Below, in pieces: positions 6,606 through 13,904 of a stretch of DNA of 20,340 nucleotides; within the stretch, counting starts at the first letter, position 1, and every line of letters starts with the position of its first letter. The position numbers and the translations under genes were made by a program. The stretch covers positions 1 through 20,340 of the forward strand of contig CAWHNT010000043.1 of the NCBI GenBank assembly GCA_963830775.1, given 5' to 3'. Origin of the DNA: CAWHNT01 sp963830775 (lineage in GTDB: Bacteria > Pseudomonadota > Alphaproteobacteria > Geminicoccales > Geminicoccaceae). The notes below the pieces were generated by a model, which saw only the letters and a program-made list of their open reading frames with translations, searched no databases and was not told the origin of the DNA.

Positions 6606-7634
6606 TCATGCCACGGCCTCCTTCGACCAGCGGAACTCGGAGCCATCCTGCCAGATCCGATGCAGCAGGACGGCCAGCTTGCGGGCGAGGGCCACGATGG
6701 CCTTCTTCCGGCCGATGCGTTTGGCCAGCCGCGTGCCCCACGCCTTGAGCCCCGACCAGCGCGTGACCCGCGTCAGCAGCATGCCGGCGGCCTCGAACAG
6801 GTAGGTACGTGTCAGTGGGTCGCCACATTTCGAGATCCGACCCGAGCGGTCGACCTCGCCGGATTGATAGCGTCGCGGCGTCAGGCCGAGATAGGCGCCT
6901 GTGCTGGAGGATCGTCGAAAGCGTGACGGATCACCGATGGTGCCGACGAACGCCAGGGCCGTGATGACGCCCACACCAGGCACCGTCATCAGCCGACGCA
7001 CCGCTTCGTCCTGGCGTGCCTTGGCCAGGACCAGGCGGTCGAGGATCCCGATTTGCTCGCTCACGCAGCGCCACGCTTGCAGCAGGGCCTCGATGACCGG
7101 CCGGAGGCTTGGCAGCGCGGCACTGCGTTCACCGGCCCGATCGGCGAAAATCTGGCCGCCACCCTTGCCGACAATCACGCCAAAGGGTTTGAGCACCCCG
7201 CGGATTTGGTTGGCTAGGTCGACGCGGGTCCGTACCAGTTGCGCCCGAGAGGTCAGCAGGCCACGCAGGGCGTGACTTGCAAAGCTCTTCACCCGAACTT
7301 CGCGATACCAGCCCGTGCGCACGATCTGGGCAAGCCCCAAAGCATCGTTCTTGTCAGTCTTGTTGACTTGGGCGGCCAGAGCCGCCTTGGCGTGCCGCGC
7401 ATCGAGGCAGACCACCGGCAGGCCCATCGCCTGCAGCTCGTGCCAGAGCCAGCTCGACAGCGGCCCTGCCTCGAGCCCGATCTTCACGGCCTGCGGTGCC
7501 CTGGCGTGGATGGTCGAAGCCAGGGCTTCCGGCAGCGAGGCGCAGCGCCCCTGCCAGATGACCCGGCCGCTGGCGTCGAGCACGCAGACCGAGGTCTGCT
7601 CCTGCGACACGTCCAACCCGACATACTGCTCCAT
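6606..7634 (-). CDS. IS110-family transposase (DEDD recombinase)
   Basis: The start at ATG 7634-7632 gives 342 residues beginning MEQYVGLDVSQEQTSVCVLD. A longer in-frame start at 7712 would lie inside the terminal repeat, and the inner start has GGAAGG about 8 bases upstream. The N-terminal RuvC-like DEDD domain shows Asp8 (GLDVS), Glu55 (GLEAGPLS), Asp94 and Asp97 (KTDKNDALGLAQ). The C-terminal Transposase_20 domain has the helix-hairpin-helix segment MTVPGVGVITALAFVGTIGD, then the serine-containing FRRSSSTGAYLGLTPRRYQSGE block and the KCGDPLTRTYLFEAA block. These enzymes recombine DNA as guided by the element's own RNA. The frame is complete with no visible defect, so activity is plausible. 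Confidence 0.93.
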   Translation of the reverse strand: MEQYVGLDVSQEQTSVCVLDASGRVIWQGRCASLPEALASTIHARAPQAVKIGLEAGPLSSWLWHELQAMGLPVVCLDARHAKAALAAQVNKTDKNDALGLAQIVRTGWYREVRVKSFASHALRGLLTSRAQLVRTRVDLANQIRGVLKPFGVIVGKGGGQIFADRAGERSAALPSLRPVIEALLQAWRCVSEQIGILDRLVLAKARQDEAVRRLMTVPGVGVITALAFVGTIGDPSRFRRSSSTGAYLGLTPRRYQSGEVDRSGRISKCGDPLTRTYLFEAAGMLLTRVTRWSGLKAWGTRLAKRIGRKKAIVALARKLAVLLHRIWQDGSEFRWSKEAVA

Positions 7635-7778
7635 GGCGCTACCCTTCCAGGCCAAGCTGCTCACAAGCCGAAACGCCCGGCTTGTGCTCCCTTCGGAGGG
7701 CTCGGCCCGCATAACCCCATGTCAAGTTGACGGCCGACGGGCGGATTCTACACGGATGCGGCCGTTGTAGCCCCCTGC

Positions 7779-8248
7779 TCAGGCGACGAGGGCAGCGCCG
7801 GCAACATCGCGCCAAGTCTGAAAGGCACGGTCACGGGCGGTACGGTGATCGCTGGCGGTCAGGAGGTGGCGGCGAAGCTGGAAGAGGTTATGGATCTGGC
7901 CGTGGCTGGAGAGGAACCGCTGGGCATGGCCGGCCGACTTGAACCGCTGCATCTGGCGTTCTCGTCGCCGCGTCGGCTGGTGCGAGTTCTCCGCCCGGTT
8001 GTTCAGGTAGCGGCTCTGGCCGGTGCTCGACCCCGGGCAGGATCTTCCGCTTGGCCGCACCGTAGCTGCGCAGCTTGTCGGTCACGATCACCCGAGGCAC
8101 GTACTGCAGCCCCTTCAGCAGCTTCTTGAAGAAGCGCTTGGCCGCCTTGGCGTTGCGCCGGCGCTGGACCAGGATGTCGAGCACGGTGCCGTGCTGGTCG
8201 ACCGCCCGCCACAGGTAGTGCAGCTTGCCGCGGATCCGGATGAACACC
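7779..8248 (-). pseudogene. IS6-family transposase #2, C-terminal part (frameshifted)
   Basis: Reading left from 8247: FIRIRGKLHYLWRAVDQHGT, then VLDILVQRRRNAKAAKRFFK, VIVTDKLRSYGAAKRKILPG and VEHR. The frame then shifts by one base at about 8019-8022 and continues QSRYLNNRAENSHQPTRRRE to the TGA at 7781-7779 (ending FQTWRDVAGAALVA). The DDE residues in RAVDQ, VTDKL and RAENS are intact, unlike copy #1, where the last Glu is Lys. The remaining N-terminal part is at 9972-10224 beyond the IS1182 insert. One extra C in the CACCGGCCAGAGC stretch of the coding strand explains the shift. Confidence 0.75.
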
Positions 8249-9971
8249 TGATACTGTCGGCGAAGTCAGGCGGTTTGGGCAAGGGCGGCGAAGGGGGTCA
8301 CCCGTGTCTTGGCGCGCGGCAGCCCATCCAGCCAGTGGACCACCCGCGAGACGTTCATCCCGACCGCGATGCAGACCTGCTGAAGCCCGGTCTTCGCCAG
8401 CCCGATGTAGCGGCTCCGGCGCATCCCGAAGGCACGCACGCCCTGCGAGAGCGTGCCCTCCACCCCGGCCCGCCTGTGGTAACGCTCCTGCCATGCGGGA
8501 TCGCTCATCCGCGCCCGCGCCGCGTTCAGCGCCTCGTACTCCTCACGCCGATGAAAATGGACGGCGCGACGGGCGGCCGTCGCCGGGGCGCAGAGGGCCC
8601 TGGCGGCACAGGGCTTGCAATCTGATCGGCTGAACTGGGCGCAGATGCGTGTCTCGCCGTCTGCCGACCCGCTCGCGGCGCCAGGACACCGATGTCTTGC
8701 CCTGCGGGCAGGTGACCTGCTCGTGGTCCCAGTCGATCGCGAAGTGCGGCAGGTCGTAGCCTTGCCCGGCGCGCGCCGGCCGGCTCGAGGTGCCCCGCAC
8801 CGGTCCTTCGAGCGAGACGCCGTGGTCCCGCTGGCTGCTGGCCAGCAGCCCGGCATCGACATAGGCCGAGTCCACGAAGTGCTCGGCGGGGAGCAGCCCC
8901 TTGGCGGCCAGGCCCTCATGGATCCCGGCCGTGCTCGTCATGTCCGGCTGCATCGCGGGGCAGGTCGTCACGTGCGTGATCAGATGCGCCGCATCGTCAT
9001 CGCAGGTCTCGGTGACGTGCACCTTGTACCCCACCCAGGCGAGCTGCCGCTTCATGCTGAAGTGCGCCTCCGGATCATGCGGCGACTGCATGCGCTCCGC
9101 CACCGGCGGCAGCTCCTCGATCTTCCGCCAACGCAGCTGGCCGTCGTCGCCGCGGGCGTAATGCACCCGCCAGACCTCGCGCAGCGTCCGCACCATCGGC
9201 ACCGCACGGGCCTCTGCCGGCGTGGCGGGCGCATCGAGCGCCGCGAGGAGGAGGAAGCCGTCCGCGCCAATCTCGAGGGCGAGCGCCTCCCGCGCCTCTC
9301 GGCCCCTGGGCAGGCGGTACTCCTCGATGCGGCGCGCATAGCGCTCGAACCAGGCCGGCGGCGCGACCGTCGCGCAGCCAGTCCGGCACGAGCCGCGGCC
9401 AGGTCGTCGAGGGTGGCGCGCAGCGTCTCGCCGACCAGCTCGAGGAGATGCAGGTCGTGCACGGCGGCCAGCACGTGGGTGCTGTCGGTCCGCTGCTTGC
9501 CCCGTGCCTTGACCAGGCCACGGGTCTTGAAGCGCTCGAGCATCCGGTCGAGCAGCAGATGCTCCGCGTTGCCGGCCACCAGCCGCGCCCGGAACTCGGT
9601 CAGCACGCTGAAGTGGAAGCCGGGATCGGTCAGCTCGAGCCCGAGCGCGTACTTCCAGTCGATCCGGGCGCGCACCGCGTCGGCCGCCTGCCGGTCGCTG
9701 AGGTTCTCGAGGAACTGGAAGACCGTGACCAGGGCCAGCCGCCATGGGGCGAGCGCCGGCTGGCCCTGGCTGGGATAGAGCCTGCCGAAATCCTCGTCCT
9801 GGTAGATGATGCTGAACTCGTCGCGCAGCCGCGTCACCAAGGTGCCCTTCGGGAAAGCGGCGCGGGCGACCCGCGCGGTCTCGGCCGGGATCTCGCCGAT
9901 CGGCTCCGGATGAAGGCTCATGATCACCTCCACAGTCAGAACGGCTACTCAGGACTTCGCCGACAGTATCA
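8249..9971 (-). mobile_element. IS1182-family element
   Basis: This 1723-bp element is bounded by perfect 19-bp terminal inverted repeats: TGATACTGTCGGCGAAGTC at 8249-8267 and its complement at 9953-9971. It is inserted in the transposase gene of IS6 element #2, between the codons for WHVDE and FIRIRG. The bases next to the ends (aacacc and agatct) do not give a clear target duplication; variable or absent duplication is known for this family. Its single gene is frameshifted, so the copy looks dead. Confidence 0.85.
8266..9921 (-). pseudogene. IS1182-family transposase with several frameshifts
   Basis: Starts at ATG 9921-9919, with GGAGGTG just upstream, as MSLHPEPIGEIPAETARVAR. It continues with the family blocks FGRLYPSQGQPALAPWRLAL, NLSDRQAADAVRARIDWKYA and GKQRTDSTHVLAAV. 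Frame shifts near 9365-9400 lead to PPAWFERYARRIEEYRLPRG, the central SMKRQLAWVGYKVHVTETCD and EHFVDSAYVDAGLL. Another shift near 8680-8690 leads to the cysteine cluster CAQFSRSDCKPCAARALC, then RRAGVEGTLSQGVRAFGMRR and the stop at 8268-8266. The likely catalytic residues are Asp in RTDST, Asp in VDSAY and Glu in VEGTLSQG; all are present, so only the indels inactivate it. Confidence 0.82.
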
Positions 9972-10224
9972 AGATCTCATCGACGTGCCACGTGTCGCCC
10001 GGCCGCGGCCGGTGCCGGCGCAGCGCGCTTCGCGAAGCTCGGCGCCGAAGCGCTGGCACCCAGCGGCGGATGCGTCTCGTGGTCGACCACGATGCCGCGG
10101 TCGGCGAGCATCAGCTCGAGGTCGCGGTAGCTGAGGCGAAGCAGTAGGTACCAGCCACACCGCGTGACGGATGATCTCGGCCGGGAAGCGGAAGCCGCGG
10201 AACGGGTCCAGGCAGCGTCGTCAT
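9972..10224 (-). pseudogene. IS6-family transposase #2, N-terminal part (multiple frameshifts)
   Basis: From ATG 10224-10222 the product starts MTTLP. Then, in changing frames, it gives FRGFRFPAEIIRHAVWL, YLLLRLSYRDLELMLADRGI, VVDHET, IRRWVQRFGAELREA, and RPRPGDTWHVDEI, ending at the IS1182 repeat. The order matches the N-terminal zinc/HTH region of IS6 transposases and copy #1 in this window. At least three indels are needed, more than in any other IS gene here, so this part is old. It joins the C-terminal piece at 7779-8248 across the IS1182 insert. Confidence 0.7.
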
Positions 10225-10357
10225 GCCCGGCAACCTGCCACATCGACCTGGCGCGGCGCCAACCTGACAACGCCAAAGGATCCCCAATCCCGCGCAGGCA
10301 CCTTGACCCGGTGTCGCGGTGCGGCGAGCGTCGCACGGCACTGCCGGCGAGGTCGCC

Positions 10358-11203
10358 ATGATGCCGCCCACCCTGGGCCAGATGCTGCTCGGCACCGAAG
10401 GCTTGGCCCTCTTGCGCTTGGCCGCCACCAACGACGCCGCGGCCCGGGACGCCCGCGTCGCCGAAATCCGTTCCTTGGTCGCACGCTACGACGCCGAGCT
10501 TTCGGCCCCGCTGGGTACCCCCGAGTACGGCCTCCAGGCCGGCTATCGGCTCTGGTCCGCCACCTACGACGTGCCCTTGCGCCTGTTCCCGGTCGAGGAG
10601 CCGGTCGTGCGCGCGCTCCTGGCGACCTGGCCGGCCGGCCGGGTGCTGGACGCGGCCTGCGGCACCGGCCGCCACAGCGAATGGCTCGCCGCCCACGGCC
10701 ACGAGGTGGTGGGCGTGGACGCCTCGCCGGACATGCTCGCCAAGGCCAGGGCCAAGCTGCCGCAGGCGCGGTTCGAGGTGGGCGACCTCGCGGCGCTGCC
10801 GTTGCCCGACGCCAGCGTCGACGCCGCGCTTTGCGCGCTGGCCCTGGTCCACCTGCCCGACCTGCGCCCGGCCTTGGCCGAGCTCGCCCGCGTCGTCCGC
10901 CCGGGCGGCCGGGTCGTGGTCAGCGACGTCCACCCGTTCCTGGTGGCGCTCGGCTGGCAGGCCCAGTTCCGCACGGCCGCGGGTGGGGCTGGCTTCATCC
11001 GCCTGCACCGGCATCTGCCGTCGAGCTACGCCCAGGCCGCGGCCGCCGCGGGGCTCGCCGTGGCCGACCTGTTCGAGCCGGCCCTGCCCGCGGCCTCGGC
11101 CGTAACCGTGGCCCAGGACCCGATCCCGGGAGCCAATGCCGCCGCCTGGGCCGGGCTGCCCGGGGTCATCGTCTGGGACCGAGTGAAGCTGCGGGCCCCA
11201 TGA
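10358..11203 (+). CDS. Class I SAM-dependent methyltransferase (281 aa)
   Basis: Starts at ATG 10358 (a second ATG follows at once) with GAGG about 5 bases upstream. Motif I is VLDAACGTGRHSEWL (residues 97-110). The acidic residue at the end of strand beta-2 is Asp121 in VVGVDASPDM. Motif II-like VGDLAALPLPDASVDAALCA follows (141-160), and the post-motif ELARVVRPGGRVVVSDVHPF (175-194) completes a Methyltransf_11/25 fold. The first 60 residues form an extra helical region, and the last 80 a substrate cap. The protein is cytoplasmic with no membrane segment. The substrate cannot be told: there is no neighbouring biosynthetic gene, only mobile DNA on the left. The gene is intact, unlike most neighbours, and ends TGA at 11203. 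Confidence 0.88.
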   Translation: MMPPTLGQMLLGTEGLALLRLAATNDAAARDARVAEIRSLVARYDAELSAPLGTPEYGLQAGYRLWSATYDVPLRLFPVEEPVVRALLATWPAGRVLDAACGTGRHSEWLAAHGHEVVGVDASPDMLAKARAKLPQARFEVGDLAALPLPDASVDAALCALALVHLPDLRPALAELARVVRPGGRVVVSDVHPFLVALGWQAQFRTAAGGAGFIRLHRHLPSSYAQAAAAAGLAVADLFEPALPAASAVTVAQDPIPGANAAAWAGLPGVIVWDRVKLRAP

Positions 11204-11614
11204 CCTATCGCCGGCAAGGGTTCCCCAACTTCTTGAGAACCTACGCACGGGGGCTCGACGGCGCCTCCAGGCACGTTGCCCAGTGCCTCCGTGCAGCAAC
11301 GGGGGCGTGTATCTGCGGCCGCCCAGGGCCGGTCCCGCCAAGCCGCAGCGCATCGAGGTGCGGGCGGACTGACCGCGGCCACCGCGCGGCCGGCCCCCGA
11401 GCCCGCCTCGTGGCGGCGGTTACGGATCGCGGTATTTGGGAACAGGACGGATAAGCCACCTCCCGCCGATAAAATCGACCGAGGACGGGGAGCGGAGCCC
11501 TCGCCGGTCGGTTAGGTAGGGCACGGACCGATCGCGCCGTCGGGCGGTGGATTTTCTCTTGCCGATGCCGCTGCTCGGCTATGGAATGACGGCCTCCAGG
11601 GAGGAGGAACCATC
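11204..11614. other. Intergenic stretch with an hsp20 fossil
   Basis: A 411-base gap. Its middle (11294-11372) is a degraded copy of the 3' end of an Hsp20 gene, listed separately. The rest shows no gene. A GC-rich imperfect dyad at about 11480-11515 might be a terminator or an operator. The promoter of the Cache-domain gene at 11615 should lie in the last 150 bases, but no -10/-35 pair stands out. Confidence 0.45.
11294..11372 (+). pseudogene. Fossil of an hsp20 3' end
   Basis: The rightward codons read NGGVYLRPPRAGPAKPQRIEVRAD then TGA at 11370-11372. They match the last 24 residues of the Hsp20 gene at 5053-5496 (NGVLHLRLPKAGPAKLQRIE, then VRAD) at most positions, and the DNA match extends a few bases past the stop. 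The signature glycine is duplicated by an indel and the key Leu residues of the LHLRL strand are lost. No recognisable alpha-crystallin sequence precedes it. It is the remains of a related gene, or of a duplication of the operon end. Confidence 0.7.
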
Positions 11615-12148
11615 ATGTCGTCCCATCGGACCGCGACGGCCACGCTGGCCTTCGGCCTCGCCCTCGCCGCCTGGGGCAGCAGCACGCCCGCCCAGCAGGA
11701 CCATGCCTCGGCGCAAGAGGTCGTGCAGAGGGTGCGGCAGGCCGCCGAGGACGTCGCCAAGTCGGGCGAGGCGGCCCTGGCCACGTTCTCCAGCAAGAAC
11801 GACACCTCGGTCTGGCAGGACAGCTACATCTTCGTCCTGAGCTGCGAGGGAGGGACGGTGGTGGACGCCGCCCACCCCGTCCGGCCCGAGTCCATGGGCA
11901 AGCCCACAGCACAAGTCGTCACTTTCGGCCCGAAATCGGGCGAGCAGATCGCCGCTGATTTCTGCACCGAGGGACGGAAGCCGCACGGCGGGTGGGTGGA
12001 GTACGACTTCCCCAAGCCGGGTGGGACACAGCCGGAGCGCAAGGTGAGCTACCTCCTGGCGGCCCAGGGCACGCCCTACGTGGTCGGCGCCGGCATCTAC
12101 GACCCGACGACGAAGGTCGAGGTCCTGGACAAGCTCAGCGGCGGGTAG
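11615..12148 (+). CDS. Exported single-Cache-domain protein (177 aa)
   Basis: Starts at ATG 11615 behind a strong GGAGGAGG site. Residues 1 to about 26 (MSSHRTATATLAFGLALAAW, then GSSTPA) form a signal peptide with cleavage probable before QQ. The mature part resembles the sCache_2 domain: a long helix (AQEVVQRVRQAAEDVAKSGE), SSKNDTSVWQDSYIFVLSCE with the D-x-Y-I-F-V-L strand, AAHPVRPESMGK, a GGWVEYDFPKPG block, and ERKVSYLLAAQGTPYVVGAG, then IYD. Cache domains bind small ligands in the periplasm. With no membrane anchor or output domain it is a free periplasmic binding or sensor accessory protein rather than a chemoreceptor. The gene stands alone; its stop codon lies in the loop of a 12-bp hairpin. 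Confidence 0.85.
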   Translation: MSSHRTATATLAFGLALAAWGSSTPAQQDHASAQEVVQRVRQAAEDVAKSGEAALATFSSKNDTSVWQDSYIFVLSCEGGTVVDAAHPVRPESMGKPTAQVVTFGPKSGEQIAADFCTEGRKPHGGWVEYDFPKPGGTQPERKVSYLLAAQGTPYVVGAGIYDPTTKVEVLDKLSGG

Positions 12149-12160
12149 CCGCCGCTGAGC
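12133..12160 (+). terminator. 12-bp perfect hairpin overlapping the stop codon
   Basis: GCTCAGCGGCGG (12133-12144), loop GTAG (12145-12148), CCGCCGCTGAGC (12149-12160). The TAG stop of the Cache-domain gene is the loop itself. No T-run follows (caaagcc), so it is not a classical intrinsic terminator, but a stem this stable should stop or protect the 3' end of the transcript. Confidence 0.6.
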
Positions 12161-12277
12161 CAAAGCCGCGGACGCTGGTCCGGCGGCGGGCCGGCCGTGC
12201 CTGCCGTCGGCGATCGCTCGATCCGTCGATCCCAGCAAGATAGCCTACCACGATGTCGTGGCAGGGTCAGGCTCCCT

Positions 12278-12328
12278 TGAAAGCAGAAAATGGCTCAACC
12301 GAGCCACATTCGATGGGTCGCACAATAA
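12278..12328 (-). repeat. Hairpin repeat, copy A
   Basis: Read on the minus strand it gives ATTATTGTGCGACC, six bases, then GAATGTGGCTCGGTTGAGCC and ATTTTCTGCTTTCAA. The core TGGCTC-n4-GAGCCA is a 6-bp stem with a 4-base loop. It shares most positions with copy B (14884-14936), which is in the opposite orientation on the other side of the IS91-type element, and more distantly with copy C (15911-15951). Confidence 0.65.
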
Positions 12329-12331
12329 TGA

Positions 12332-12401
12332 GATTTTTGAGACGACCTGAGCGGCAGCGACGACTTTGAGCCTCTCTGCAGGGCAGGGCGTCTCAAAAAT
12401 C
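12332..12401. repeat. Perfect 13-bp inverted repeat pair, Tn3-like ends back to back
   Basis: GATTTTTGAGACG at 12332-12344 and CGTCTCAAAAATC at 12389-12401, with 44 bases between. Both halves begin like the terminal repeats of the Tn21 branch of Tn3-family transposons (GGGGTCGTCTCA): the left one reads AGGTCGTCTCAAAAATC leftward and the right one GGGCGTCTCAAAAATC rightward, so each points away from the other. No Tn3 transposase or resolvase gene is in the window. It may be a solo-end remnant or a small non-autonomous element. Confidence 0.45.
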
Positions 12402-12684
12402 TTGTTGCACTGAACCGCGAGGGGACGAGCCGTCCCTATGGGGATTGGGCTGCGCCGGCTCGACCAGATGGCGATGGATGCAGAACCGGGCAGGGCGCAC
12501 AGGACGCCAGATAACCGGCCAAGTCGCGGTCCGACACCGCAGGACATGGTACCACGAGCCGCCCTTTCCACCGAGAACGGTCGATCGGCGGCCCTGTTCG
12601 GATGCTCGGGCCGTAAGGAGCCGTCGCCGGTGGCGCGGCGAGCTGGACGGTCGGCAGGGTATGGGTGGTCCGTGAGCATCCTCG

Positions 12685-13895
12685 TCACCAGCCATCAGGC
12701 TTGCGGGCAGGGTAGCGGCGCGAACACGGGCCCTCGAAGCGCTCGATGATCCGCATCGGCCCGCCGCAACAAGGGCAGGCGGGTATGTCCTTGGCCGCGC
12801 GGTGCCGGTCCTTCCGGTTCTCGCCACCATCGGCCCTCGGCCGGCGCGGGCGGCACATCCAGGAGCTCGCGGCAGCGCGCAAGCATCGCCGCCCGATGGC
12901 CGTTGGCGAACAGCCCGTAGTGGCGGATGCGGTGGAACCCGTCCGGGAGCACGTGCAGCAGGAAGCGGCGCATGAACTCGCCGGCAGGCAGGCGCATCAC
13001 CTTCGGCTTCGTGCGGCCGCTGCCGTCCCGGTAGTCCTTCCAGCGGAAGCTCACCTGGCCGTCCTCGTCGAGCGCCACCAGCCGGCGGTTCGAGATCGCG
13101 ACCCGGTGGGTGTAGCGGGCGAGGTAGGCCAGCACCTGCTTCGGGCCCGGCGAACGGCGCCTTGGCGTAGACCACCCACTCCCGCCGGCGCTGGGCCGCG
13201 AGGTGGGCCCGGAAGGCGCCAGGCTCCGTGAGCCCGGCGAGGTCGCCGAAGACCTGGAGCTCGCCCTTGCCATGGGCCTGCTCGAGGCCCTCGAGGAACA
13301 GGCGCCGGAACAGGCGCGAGAGCACCCGCACCGGCAGGAAGAAGCCCGGCCGGCAGGCGACCCAGCGGCTGCCGTCGAGCGAGATGCCGCCGGCCGGCAC
13401 GATGCAGTGCACGTGCGGGTGGTGGTCGAGGGTCTGACCCCAGCTGTGCAGCACCGCGGTGACGCCGATCCGGGCCCCGAGGTGCTTGGGATCGGCGGCG
13501 ATCGTGGTCAGCGTCTCGGCCGCGGCCTTGAGCAGGAGGCCGTAGAGCCTGGCCTTGTTCTGGTAGGCGAGGGCACCGAGCGCCGCCGGCAGGGTGAAGA
13601 CCAGGTGGAAGTAGGGGACCGGCAGGAGCTCGGCCTCGCGTGCCTCCAGCCAGGCCTGGGCCGCCGTCCACTGGCACTTGGGGCAGTGCCGGTTGCGGCA
13701 GGAGTTGTAGGCGATGCGGGTGTGGGCGCAGTCGGCGCACTGCTCGACGTGGCCGCCGAGCTCGGCCGTGCGGCAGAGCTCGACCGCCCGCATGACGCGC
13801 CGCTGTGCGGGGCTGAGGTGCCCCGCGTTCGCGGCGCGCCAGGCAGGCCCGAAGCGGCGGAAGATGTCCGCCACCTCGAGCCGCGGCCGGGTCAT
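12685..13895 (-). pseudogene. IS91-family HUH transposase, two frameshifts
   Basis: Starts at ATG 13895-13893 as MTRPRLEVADIFRRFGPAWR. The N-terminal zinc-binding region is CADCAHTRIAYNSCRNRHCP followed by KCQ. Next come PYFHLVFTLP, the HUH motif in LDHHPHVHCIVPAGG, and GSRWVACRPGFFLPVRVLSR. After a shift at about 13140-13150 the frame reads GPKQVLAYLARYTHRVAISN, where YLARY holds the two catalytic tyrosines (Y2). Then follow FRWKDYRDG, FMRRFLLHVLPDGFHRIRHY and GLFANGH. A second shift near 12830 leads to CPCCGGPMRIIERFEG and the stop at 12687-12685. The full length is about 403 codons plus 2 bases, the normal size. The enzyme would nick oriIS for rolling-circle transposition, but this copy is broken unless the indels are errors. 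Confidence 0.85.
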
Positions 13896-13904
13896 GCCAC
13901 CGGC

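Larger units (their letters stand above)
6343..7720 (-). mobile_element. Complete IS110-family element, IS1111 type
   Basis: This element of about 1378 bp is inserted in the left terminal repeat of IS6 element #2, with GT on both sides (6341-6342 and 7721-7722). This is consistent with the short core dinucleotide used by IS110 recombinases. It carries sub-terminal inverted repeats: TTATGCGGGCCGAG at 6347-6360, with CCCTCCG at 6369-6375, and their complements at 7701-7714 and 7694-7700. Such sub-terminal repeats define the IS1111 subgroup. The transposase is intact. The non-coding DNA is uneven: 86 bp before the gene and 263 bp after it, again as in IS1111 elements, where the guide RNA is made from the downstream side. 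Confidence 0.85.
6335..10274 (-). mobile_element. IS6-family element #2, hosting IS110- and IS1182-family insertions
   Basis: The right end at 10274, complemented, reads GGCGTTGTCAGGTTGGCGCC. The left end is split: GGCGCTGT at 6335-6342, then after the IS110 insert GTCAAGTTGACGG from 7721. Removing the insert and one copy of GT gives GGCGCTGTCAAGTTGACGG, which pairs with the right end and with the GGCACCGTCAAGTTG end of element #1. Inside lies an IS6 transposase on the minus strand in two pieces, separated by the IS1182-family element at 8249-9971. The element is inverted relative to element #1. The outer 8-base flanks (aggctgag and aaaggatc) do not match, so no target duplication is seen. 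Confidence 0.72.
12149..12415. other. Intergenic stretch made of repeat ends
   Basis: No gene is visible. It holds the Cache-gene hairpin half, repeat copy A (12278-12328) and a 13-bp perfect inverted repeat pair (12332-12401), and it ends in GAAC (12412-12415), where the IS91-type element probably begins. It is AT-richer than its surroundings in 12270-12410. Confidence 0.55.

Noticed and set aside
704..10274. Classical composite transposon made of two IS6 copies
   Set aside because: The copies are inverted, both transposases are broken, and no matching target duplications remain; only a looser historical role is supported.
9977..11353. 458-residue open frame on the minus strand
   Set aside because: It is antisense to the methyltransferase, whose motifs are clear; only the final part overlaps genuine IS6 codons.
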